Source: Trebouxia sp. TZW2008 (lineage: Eukaryota; Chlorophyta; Trebouxiophyceae; Trebouxiales; Trebouxiaceae). Taken from it: a stretch of 64,000 nt of DNA. The notes beneath the pieces were generated by a model, which was not told the origin of the DNA, made no database searches, and worked only from the letters and a program-made list of their open reading frames with translations. The stretch covers positions 62,001 to 126,000 of the forward strand of contig BDIU01000200.1 in the NCBI GenBank assembly GCA_002118135.1, given 5' to 3'. A program made the position numbers and the translations under genes. Below, piece by piece: positions 34,457 through 44,876 of this stretch (the first letter of the stretch is position 1; the number at the start of each line of letters is the position of its first letter).

Positions 34457-35066
34457 AGATGCAGCAATCCTTGACTACAACTGCTGGACATTCTGAGCGG
34501 TTAGTTGACGGTGCTCAGATCAGCAGTCGTGGGATGCAGCATAGTGGGTTCAGCAACTCAGGGTCAGAGGCTGTTGGAACTGAGCCTCAAGCACACAACT
34601 TGTCCGGCAATGGCAGGTCTGAGCATGAGTTGAGTTGGCTGGTCATGTTGCATGTCTGCAATGCAGCCGCACAGAGTGCATGGTCAACTGTGTGGGCATA
34701 CATTGTGCTATATTGGGCATACATTACTGGTATCTTCTAGATCATGCAAGTGATTTGTCATAGTGCTGCATGCAGTAGTGTGAGTGGAACAATCGTTCCA
34801 CTTGCAAGCCAGGAACGCATGTTGATCTCTTGTTGTGCATGATTTGCAGGAAAGGAAAGGCAAGAAGTGTTCTTCGTGGTGCCAAGAAGTGTTGTGCCCG
34901 CGCAGCAAAGGCTTGCCGGAGCGCAGTGGGAAGTCTTTGCAAAAAGTGTTGTCCTTGTATTGGACAGCTGTCGGCATAGCTCATATGAATTGCATATGCT
35001 CATTGACAGCATACATGCAGGGATCCATGGCACACAGCCATGCCAGCCCTATACAAAGATTTGATG
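34457..35066 (+). other. Open frames after the kinase stop, possible out-of-frame C-terminus
   Basis: Directly after TAG (34454-34456) a different frame stays open from about 34458 to 34740 and reads coding-like (VEMQQSLTTTAGHSERLVDG), ending in an aromatic hydrophobic segment (AWSTVWAYIVLYWAYITGIF). A following block after gatttgcag at about 34850 is also open, either as a GKERQEVFFVVPRS frame or as a Cys/Lys/Arg-rich frame (GAKKCCARAAKACRSAVGSL). They may be lost or alternative C-terminal exons of the kinase gene. Confidence 0.3.
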
Positions 35067-35099
35067 TGTATTCAATCTGAACTTTGCTGAAAACCAGTA

Positions 35100-36084
35100 G
35101 CAATGCTGTTTTTGCTACGGTCTAATATCCCTGCATCATTGATGATTATGGTTTGCAGGACTCAAAAACCTGGTTTTGAGTGTTGTTGATGTTGCTACCT
35201 CAGCATTCGCGCACAATTAGGTGCAAGCCCTCTTTTACATTGTGCAACTGAGCCTCAGCGTATTTTGATTTGCCTTAGTAGTAAGCCGTTGCAAGCACCG
35301 TGTTTTTGGCCTTTTTGCAAAGCGTGTAACAAGCTTTGACCGCTGCGAAAGTAGCGCTCTCAGAGTATGTCATTTGTGTATGATGAAATATCAACACTGC
35401 TGTGCACGTGTTTGCCATCCCGTATGGTATGACTGACTGCATTGAACACGGGAAAGCGCAATCACGAGCAGATCTTGCGCAGAGTGTTGACTGGCTTAGA
35501 GTTTGCATTCCTGAGTATTGGGCATTGAGCCACGGCAGCTTAAACGATAGTTTGTTTGCTTCTGTAGACACAGTAGTCACTAGAATTTAGCGACCAGACT
35601 GTATTTAGACAAATGCCGTTCACAAGCATTGGCTGACAAGAGCATTGCAACTGTCTTTACAAACCACCAGCTGCAGCTATGATCTGATCTTGCACTCGTG
35701 AATTGTGCCTAAACAAGTACATCGCAGATAGAAGTTGAAGTGACTGCATTGCGTTTGCATCACACAGAAAATATGCTTAAAAGAGATGGGTCTGTGTCAA
35801 ACAGGTTGCTGAGGTTGCATCAACGTACGTACACCTGATGCACATTGACAATGCACAGGCTCTCAGCACTGTTGCCAACTTGCCGCTGCATGACAGGCAC
35901 ATGCTGTAGAGAACATAAGCCACCACGACCTATCAAGCAGCATGCTGGTTTTGCTCAACTCAAGGCCAGCATCAATGGCAATGTCCGTGCTGCAGCTTGG
36001 GCTGATTGCATTCTTGTGCTCAGCAAATGACATCATGCAATCAAGCTGTCAAACTCCATGCCCAGATGCCAATTGCAAAGGTCA
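35100..36084. other. Intergenic, no gene recognised
   Basis: Short overlapping frames only. It lies between the 3' ends of two convergent genes (kinase-like + and exonuclease-ATPase -). Confidence 0.45.
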
Positions 36085-39000
36085 TCAGTCATCTTCTGAC
36101 TTGACCTGAGTCTGCTGAATCCTGTAGAGATTTTGAACCCAGCTGTCGGCATCACAGCTGGAGTTTGTAGCAGCCTCTTGCTCTGACGGATTGTGCATTG
36201 TGATGAGAATTTTGCCATTCATGTACTTGCGTAGCTGCGGTTGTGCGGGGTTGCCAGCAAGCAATGCATCTACGCTGTCAGCTACATTGCTGTGGACCAA
36301 CCATTGGTTACGGCTATGCATCTCAACAACAGTGTGGAACATGGGAGCCTCCAGACGCTCAATCTTGGTTTTCCTAGTGCGCCCAAGCCGCCTGCAGCAC
36401 ACACAACATTAATGTTGTGCTCAATGTTGAGCAGACATGTAGACATCGCCACATTCATCTGTATGGGACCAAAAGGCATTGTACAGCAGGGTCAGCTACT
36501 GCTTGAAGCAAAAGCTTCTGGAACAGACTGTGCTCAATTTGCAGCAATTTACCGCAAAAGCTGTTAGCCTACATCATGCTCAGAAGATGATTAGTAAATT
36601 ACATGCTTGAGCCAGTTGACAAGGCTGAGCAGTGGCTATGTGTGCAGCAGCTCAAGGCAGTCTATGACATAGTGAAACACCCACATGTAAACTTGATGTG
36701 TAGAGAAAGCACAAATATGGTGACCACAGGCTCACCTTGCTTCATCATCTCCTATAATGACCTCATGCTTGCCACCCACCAAGCCATTCAGGATTGGGTT
36801 GTCCACCAACATCTGCAGTGAGACGCTATGGGCAGTGGCAACTAGTGATACCCCTCTGCGAGCAATGTCAGCCATGGCTGATACCTCCCTCTTGTCATAC
36901 ACCTCATCAACCACGATCACCTACATGCAAGTTCCGGAGCTCAAGTCTGCCCACACTTTGGCACTGTGAATCTGGCTGCACAGCATTAACAGCTGCATGC
37001 ACACTTCTGTTGAAAACAGAAAAGGAGAAGCTTCCGTCTTGAGGACCGCCTAGAATGCCACGTGTACAATTATTGAAGACGTGCAACAATACATCTGAAT
37101 TTGAACGCTTTGCACACTTTACCACATGCATGGATTGACAGACACACATGCATAGGGTCAAACCTGGGGACCATGATTGGTTACAGCCTCTTGCAGGACT
37201 TCATGCTTTGACTGCTTGTCTATGCTGGCCATGCGCCGTGCGCTGCCAATGCAGCTGTGAGGTGTGTCACCGCCCCCAGCAATCTCTTGACTGGTGTCCA
37301 CAACAATAAGCACCTTGTGTAGCTTGTCTGCCAACATCCGACTCATGTCTCGCAGCAGTGTAGTTTTGCCTGCACATGGCATCACTTGATTGCTAGCTGC
37401 ATAGCATACTGCAGCAACGGTTGATGTCCAGGACAATGAACACCTTGTGCAGCTTGTCTCCCAGCATTTGGCTCATGTCTCGCAGCAGTGTAGTTTTGCC
37501 TGCATATGGCATTACTTGATTGCTAGCTGCATGGCATCATGCAGCAATGGCTGGTGTCTGCAATAGTCAGCATCTGTCTATGACACTTGGCTTGTATTTC
37601 ACAGCACTATGGGTTTGCCTGCACAGGAGAGCACCAGCTTTGCAAGACTTCCTCAGACATACTTGTGTGTGCACACTTCATACTGGCTGATACTTATTGA
37701 AGTCCTCGGTAGGTACATCACATCCATTACTTGGCATACAACAGAAAAATAAATGGCTTGTGCCAGGCACCCAACAAAGCCAACAGATCAGACCAAGGTT
37801 GGCACTGTTAATGCAGAGGGAATTGAGATTCAGAAATACTTTGATTTCGGTGGCAAAGCTGCAATCAATGATATGCAGCGTCACAAAACACGTTTAGACA
37901 GCCAGAAACCTTTTGGTGCGCCTGCATTACACTGTTGTTGAGCTGTGCAACAGAGCCAGCAGATAGCGCTAGAACATTTGACAGGGAAAGCAAGCACAAG
38001 GGGTTGCAGCACGTGGAATATAGTTGCATACCGACGCCAGGAGGTCCCAAAAGCAGGATGAATCTGGACTGTCTGCTGATGTCGGGTTGAGTGGCAGTGT
38101 CTACTAGGACGTCCATCAACATGCTTGCAACACCTGCAAAGCTCAATTAAAGCGCCTGTGAGCACAGCTGACTATCTGTAAGCTTAGAACGATGCTTGCT
38201 GTGATGCTGAGGTTCATGACTGATCTGGAGGATCTTGAATTTTGCTTGTCCACCTGCTCTTCACAGATGACTAAGCACTCCCATTGAGCAGGCAAATGCA
38301 AGGGCGTCTGGTTGCCTGTTGCTGCACCCAACTAGTCACCCAATAGGAATCAGGCTATATGTGCTTTGAATGCCCTTAATACAACTTGCGCAACAGATGC
38401 AAAAGAGAGAGGAATCTGCAGAAACTCCAGCACAGGGAACAGTGAACGACGTTTCACACGGCTGCAGCACAAAGTCTTCTGCAGAATGCAATGAGTGATA
38501 TGCGGCTGACCTGGCAAGTGCCGACCAATACGGTAGGTAAGGCCGTGTACTTGACCATCATTGCGCTTCATGGCACTCACTCTGTGCAAAGTACCAGGCA
38601 AGCTGAGCCGGTTGCGCCTTGCAAACAGGTCCCCATCATTTTCTGCAAGGCAGCCCATTATCAGGCCATGCATGAGTATGCACGCTTGTGACTTCCTCCA
38701 GCCGTCACAAACTTTGTTGAACTATCTGTCTCATGTCTTTTGTGCTGTGCACTGCATGTATGATGGTAACAGGTTGGCATGGTTGATTCACACATTCAAG
38801 CATGTACGTGAAGTGCCTGAGAGGCATTGCCCTGGCACTTGGCATATATGAATCATGTGTGTAAGATGTCACACAGTTAGCATTGCCCAGCATTATGCAA
38901 TGAGTCAGGTGATACTGTGCTCACCAGGTTGCCATGCCCTGAGTCTCTGTATTGCTTTTGGCATGTCAATTGTGACAGGCAGTTCACGCTCCCTTGGTCC

Positions 39001-42000
39001 TTGCATGCTGTTGAACCTTAGACGGACTGGCCTGCCTACATCCGCTATGATATCTGTTATCCTGCAAGAGGCAGGGACAAACAACGGAGGTCAAATGGGT
39101 TGAGGCAGGAGATGATGTGGGGTTGCTGGGAGAGCGGTTGGGAGTAGAAAGAGCATGTGGGGAAAGGGGCATTGCAAAAGCTCACTCAGCCCAATGCTTG
39201 ATCAAGCAAGATACTGCCTTGTTAAGATCAGCAGTAATGCGGCAACACGCAGAGTGGCTGCAACTTCAGTCTAACACCAAACTTAGACTAATACCTCAAC
39301 CAAGGGCAATGCAGATTGTGCAGCCTGAAGCTTGACAGTTGAGATGGTGTCCCACAGCAGGATTTGAAGTGTCAATGCAACTTGAGTCCCAGCTGCTTAA
39401 AAGTGCTGCTGAGCTTCAAGAGTGCTATATAAAGTGGAATCATTGTGCAGGATCTTTAATTTGCCGGACAGGCAGAACTTTCACAGCGCAAGCTTGTTGT
39501 TTTGCATGCACTGTCAGATGGCAATTGCAGTCAAAAACAAACGCTGATGCGCTGTCTGCTGTTAGGCTGTGTCGTGTGAGCTGCAAAGCAAGCTTCTGCA
39601 TGAAGTGTTAGTGACTCTCACCTGCAGTGTGACTCAGCATGATGGCCCCAATCATCCTCTTCACTCCCTACTGTGTTGCAAAAGTGCGTTTCCATGGCGT
39701 CTTGAATGGTCTGTGGCAGTAGCTGCAGAATGTCTTGCAGGCCTTGAATATCAACATGTATGCCTACAGCATCAGTCTCAAAGGACTTTGCCTGGGCTGT
39801 CAATCACTGTTACAGTACTTGTTGACAAATAAATGCGATCTCACAAGCAAAGTGGACACGACTAGCCGTGAGCAGTGCCTCAATATGCACAGAGCAGACA
39901 TTCAAGTGGGAAAGCTCAACACCTGCAGATGCGGGATCATCCGCTGACTCTGAGTTTGACATTTTTGCTGACTGACCAAGATCAGCAACCATCCCATCTA
40001 CTTCTGCTTCTTCAGCACTGCTGTTGTTTTTTTCTTCGTCACTGTTGTCACTGCTGTCAGCACTTGTCTCTGATGGCAGGTCTGCCAGCTCCTGTTGCCC
40101 AGTGGGTGTTGTGACCACATAGCTTGGTCTGTAGTCAGTGCTGTCAGCGCTGGGCAGAACCAATTCAACTGTCACATTGTTGGGTAGCTGTGATAAATCT
40201 TCTACCTACAGATGGAACAACAGCACTGAAACCCCTTGGGCTTCAAGGTCCACATACACAGCCTGCCCTCAAATGGTGTGACAATTTTGTTGTGCAAGTT
40301 ATGCAGTTGCCAAAACAATTCGCAATTGCCAAAACTATGCGTAGTGAAGGTACTCAAAAAGCAAGAAGCAGGCAGCTGAGCATGCCTATATTGGCTTTGT
40401 CACCAGACTGCTGGACTACACTTGTGCTTGTTCAAAGCAGTTCAAGTCTCTGCCTGCATTGCAGCATGCAATTATGCAAAGCACATGACAGGCCCCAGGG
40501 GCGGTTGCAGCAAGATTCAGCCTTGCCTCAGCCCCCAGCGCAAGAGACATCTTAAGCTTCTGTTGGCTGTATATTTGGCTGAGAGCAAAGACTGCAGCCT
40601 GTCCAGCCTCTCCGAGCTTAGCTGACAAGATCTCCGCCAAAGTGAGGAGGTGAGACACATCTGCTGCGGCGTACTGCAAGAGCTGTGATGGCAAAGGCCG
40701 GCGTTGCCACAGTTGTGGGTCCTTGGCCATCATGTCCTGGACAACTTAAGTGATACATGTGTTCAGCAGTCGGAACTTGGTCATGCCCAGCAGTAACATC
40801 TGGTGATATCATCGTGGTTTCAACAGCTGAAGCCTTGCATGTGTTCAACATTCAGAACCCAATCAAATTCAGCAGCAACATCTACTTACACCGCAATAAA
40901 TATCTGCATATTGTCGTGCCATTGTCAACAGCTGAAGCCATGAATATGTGAGGCAATTGCAGGCACTTCATATCGGACATGAGTCATGCATTGCACGGCA
41001 ATCAACAAGCTTGTCTGTTCAGGACTGATTCAAATCAAGACACGCGGCATGATGGACTGCCATGATTGTGAGAAACAGTCCACAGTTGCCAAGTGGTTTT
41101 CACAGGGTGCATACTGGATGGACCAGTATACATGTCAGCCACCACATGAACAGCCCAGCAAAGGGAATGACGTGTGAGCGCCATATGGCATATGAAAGTA
41201 AGCTAGCGTCTAAAGCAGTACCTGGCTTGGTTTTGTGAGCTGGAAAGCTGGCCCATCTGAGCAAAGCCCCAAGCCCTATGCGCTTTTTATCTCCTGTCAG
41301 CCCTAGCTGAGTCTCCCAGTGCATCAGAAGGCCGTGAGCAACCTGCACATACATAGCAAGCTGTGGCATGCCTTTTGCATTGCAACCTGCTTGTCAGCTT
41401 TGCAAACTAGACTCACTGTATACAAACTTTGTGAAACATACTCTGGCCTTGAGCGGAATGACGTGTTGTTACGCACCAACTTGCATTATGCTCACGGTGT
41501 GACACTGCAAGGCACAGCACGGCATGGCACAGCACAGCTCAGCACAGCACAGCACAGCACATTACAGCAAGGTGACAACCTGACCTGAGTGTCGAATATG
41601 TTTTTCAAGCGTATGCCTGCCTGCGCTTCCAAGGCAGCCACATCCTGTCTGCAATCATGCAGCACCTTGATGGTCTTCTCATCTTCAAAGACTTCTTTCA
41701 ACATATCTGCTGTGCCAGGTATGTCATCCACCATGTCAAGCAGAAAACATTGCGTGTAGCCTTTGCCAGTTTTGGTGTCAGCCCCGCTCACAGGAACCAA
41801 GACCTGAGAGCAACATATCTGGTTTTGTGACTATGACAGACAGCCAATAGCCGCTTGCACTGTGCTGAACCTGCAAACAATGCTGTGCTGCGCTCTGATG
41901 TTAGAGAGACTGACTGGACTGACTGGAGTACATCAGCATCATGGCTTTTGAGTCTGTGATTCACAGCAGAGCATTATGAACTCTGCAATGCAGATTCAGA

Positions 42001-42617
42001 ACTCCCAATGCCACTTGGCTGGGGTTAGACTTTGGCAGTATTTGAGTGCAGACATTGCTGTCTTGAAGTCAGTTGCTGACAGATGCAGGCAAATGCTCTG
42101 CATAGCTTGCCTGTATCAAGCACAGTTTGCCCTGAGCTGACAACTTGCAGCCTTCACAATCAACGGCAATGACTTTGGCCTTGCGGCATAGCTCAATCAT
42201 CCTTGCCAGGCGCTGCTTTGACTTGACCAGTCCTGCTGGAACCTGTGACAACATCCACATACTGCTGAAGCAATCGCACTCTAATGCACAGTGACATGAA
42301 GACACAATCACTGCATGTCGCTTGGCATGTCTCAGCTCATACCAAGTGTGATGTGGCAGCAAATCAATTCCAGGCACATACTCATTGAGCGCCGTTGGTA
42401 CAACATTTGCATCAACAACTGTCGTTCCTGCAGACTGGTCAAGCAGGCCTCAAAGCAAGATGACTGCGTGATTCATATATGTAGATACCACTCCAGGCTC
42501 AGGATTGAGAAGGCTTCTTGCAGCCATGATCATGCCGACAGCTGTTGAAGTTTTGGTCACTTCGAGATCCTCAACTGCTTCATCATTGCTCTGAGCCGCT
42601 GCAGCTGCCTTAAGCAT
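36085..42617 (-). CDS. Fusion: DEDDy 3'-5' exonuclease (EXD/RNase D-like) + Ycf45/SpoIIIAA-like ATPase, 13 exons
   Basis: Exons in minus order: 42617-42489, 42242-42111, 41803-41585, 41342-41222, 40744-40527, 40205-39923, 39763-39622, 39061-38925, 38642-38511, 38133-38032, 37369-37164, 36920-36736 and 36391-36085. The total is 2313 bases, 770 residues, and phase holds at all 12 joins. Residues about 44-273 are the exonuclease: VIAVDCEG (D71, E73), VLHDCRQDVAAL (D141), WQRRPLPSQLLQYAAADVSH (Y225, D229). An acidic Ser/Asp/Glu linker follows. Residues about 370-770 match Ycf45/SpoIIIAA ATPases: LQDILQLLPQTIQ, GLTYRIGRHLPG, Walker A GPPGVGKTT (about 533-541), DTSQEIAGGGDTPHSCIGSA, Walker B VIVVDEVYD (about 608-616), GLVGGKHEVIIGDDEAR. 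Two donors (after 42111 and 40527) are GC. A plastid or nucleic-acid role is inferred from the families. No R3H domain was seen at the C-terminus. Confidence 0.85.
37383..37640 (-). repeat. Decayed copies of the Walker A exon 5' edge
   Basis: On the minus strand, upstream of exon 37369-37164, the block with gcaaaactacactgctgcga...gacatgag...ttggcagacaag-like sequence recurs at about 37500-37420 (reading GKTTLLRDMSQMLGDKLHKV). A weaker copy lies at about 37625-37545. Both include the acceptor and the intron words gctagcaatcaagt and catatggcat. Confidence 0.85.
41510..41567. repeat. CAGCA pentanucleotide microsatellite
   Basis: Eight or more imperfect gcaca/cagca units (cacagcacagcacagcac). 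It lies in the intron just downstream (minus sense) of the exon 41803-41585. Confidence 0.8.
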
Positions 42618-43998
42618 CCCATCTGATGTTAGGCATGAGAGATTGCAGCTCCTTGCTGGGTTTGTGAACTAAAGCTGGGAGGTTGAGCTTAATTCTCCTA
42701 TTGCTACGTATGTCAGAAGGGCTCAACTCAAAAACCTGGGCCTCTTCAGGTCTGAGAAGGAATTGCTTGATGGACAGGCTTGAAAGTTTGTATTCTGTCT
42801 CTTGCTTAAATTTGGTGAAATCATTGCCAAGAACAGCCACATTGGTTGAACCAACATCAAAACCATTGGGCAGCTTTTGCAACCCACGTTTGATGCACGC
42901 AAGGACCATTGCCAGGCGGAGCTTCTCTGCATCTGAAATGCTTTCAGAAAGTAGCCCTGCTTCTTCTGCTACTTTGTGGCTAATCACGGCTAGCTGCAAA
43001 AGGCAGAAGTGAGTAGCTGCAAACACAAGCAGAGGACAGCAGTGCTTCGTGCACATGTGTGTGCAAGGTGTTGGTGTGCTGAACATACAGAAAAAGATCC
43101 CATTGTGCACCGGTGCAGCAGCAGATTCAGAGCAAGTGCCTCAAGCATGATGATCATTGTGACAGCACTTGCATGTGAATATGCCCTTGCAAAAGCTCAA
43201 GCCGTTGAACAGAACATGTTTGCACAGCTTTAAGGGCATGTTGCACAGTACCTCATCAACAGATACTGAGCCAACTCCTGGTTTTGCAGATTGAGCTGCA
43301 CAAACCAATTTGACTGCTTCACAGGCTGTCTGGTCAGATTTAAATATGGGTGGTCTCCAGGCTAAACTTGGCGTTTGCCTTGAGTGGCCTGGAGACAAAC
43401 ATGACAAGTTTCTATATTCACTCATCAACATCACTACGTCAGTAGATCTAACAGAGTCAGCCCTCAGCAACACGTGGGCAAGGACCTGTGGTATCAAGCT
43501 TTGCCAGGACAGCACCAACAACGATATTAATTTGCAACATGTTGCACAGGGTGTGTATACAGGCTGCTTGCAACAAAGTCCCAATAAAGCTTTACACTCT
43601 GAAAGCTTGCACTTTCTAAGTACCTGCTAAGTTTGATGCAGGTCTTTGCTGTGGCCTTACAGGAGGTTTCATCAGCTGCCTGCAACACAAGCGGCTGCCA
43701 TTCTTAGGCAACATGCATGAATGGATCATCATTGCCCTGTGTCTATGAAGCCTTGAAGTTTGATGCAGCTTGCGTTGAGCTGTCCTGCCAAGACAAGCTC
43801 AGCAGCAGCACAAAGCTGGGTCAGAGGTTCGGCGTCCGCCAATTCTGACTCCCGAAGTCTCCTTTTGGCGTCACGCCTGACCTCGCTGCAGCAAACGTCC
43901 GCACAGGAAGTACCCCAGCTATAGCTGGATGCACCCCATTCTCGATTGCACGAAGCTTGGACGAACGTCATTGAAGCTGCCTGGTCCGTGTCGAGCAC
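42610..43998 (-). CDS. Unknown exons upstream of, and overlapping, the fusion gene
   Basis: Minus-strand exon-like blocks are 43998-43729 (VRRDAKRRLRESELADAEPL, then LVLAGQLNASCIKLQG), 43361-43252 (PPIFKSDQTACEAVKLVCAA) and 42993-42610 (VAEEAGLLSESISDAEKLRL ... RPEEAQVFELSPSDI). Blocks 2 and 3 join in phase 0; block 1 has no clear donor. The last frame ends TAA at 42610-42612, inside the first exon of the fusion gene (ATG at 42617) in another frame. Alternatively a donor at about 42707 (ATAC|gtagca) and the acceptor acatcag before the fusion gene's first exon would join the two in phase, making these the N-terminus of the fusion protein. Not recognised. Confidence 0.45.
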
Positions 43999-43999
43999 G

Positions 44000-44560
44000 G
44001 ATTGTTAAGAAATGCAGCGGTGGTGATGTGAGCCGTACACAGTGTTATGCCACCTGAGCTCTTAAATAAGTTGAATTTGAATTCGCTGCCGCGACTAGCC
44101 GAACATCGCAAACACAGCCGACTATCTACATGCGCCGTCGAGCTGGGGCAGGTCAGCAGAGTACTCACTGTGCCATCTCGTGTGAATCAACAGGTAGGCT
44201 ACCAGGCCCTGCTAAGCTGAAGCTACCAGCCAATCATACATTGTAAGTAAAAGGCAGATCTGAAGTGCGCTTGAGGGTGACGGTGATTGTCTCAACATAC
44301 TGTGGCATTGCGCGATACAGGCCAAAATTTGCTGGAAAAAAAAGCATACCGTCTGCCATTGGGCGCTGTGACTGGCATCTTGTGATGCATGTAGCCTTTG
44401 ACTGTCAATGTTGGACATCCATATCTGTGCCCAACTGTGAGTAGCCTAAGAGTTGTGCTGCACCAGATGCCTTGACTGCAGGACTGCTGCTCAGACTCTA
44501 CTGACTCAGGACAATCATATCTGAGACCTGTAAATACAGGAGAATGTGTGTTGCCTTGCA
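44000..44560. other. No gene recognised
   Basis: A minus open frame at 44564-44292 shows no motif. No RNA gene seen. It lies upstream of the unknown exons at 43998 and downstream of the MATE gene. Confidence 0.4.
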
Positions 44561-44574
44561 TCACCAGCTGGTCA

Positions 44575-44800
44575 CATCATGACTGCTGTGAAAGTTCCTG
44601 AGCAAACTGACTTGAGTCAGGCTTGTCTGCATCTTGCTGCAGTAGACCAGCTATCTCAAATCCAATATCAACATTACCATCCTGGTGTACCTCGTCTTGC
44701 ACACTGATGCCATTCAAGCTTGCTGATGATGATTGTGCAACTCGCTATGCTGCTTTTTTGGCTTGACGGCTTCAGGCCGTGCGCCACATGAGGGCGTAGG
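44575..44800 (-). repeat. Decayed copy of the MATE terminal exon
   Basis: The sequence parallels 44895-45095 of the MATE last exon: cttgtctgcatcttgctgca, then ttgcacactgatgccattca, gctgatgatgattgtgcaac, gctgcttttttggcttgacg. It lies just beyond the MATE stop and carries indels and stops. Confidence 0.85.
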
Positions 44801-44876
44801 AATATCTGACAACTGCCAAAACTAGTCCAAGAGTCAAGCTTTGTTGGGTTGCTGCAGCAGCCAGCCAGTCAACCCA

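Noticed and set aside
41510..41567. Short direct repeats as an origin or attachment site
   Set aside because: Simple CAGCA slippage repeat inside an intron explains it.
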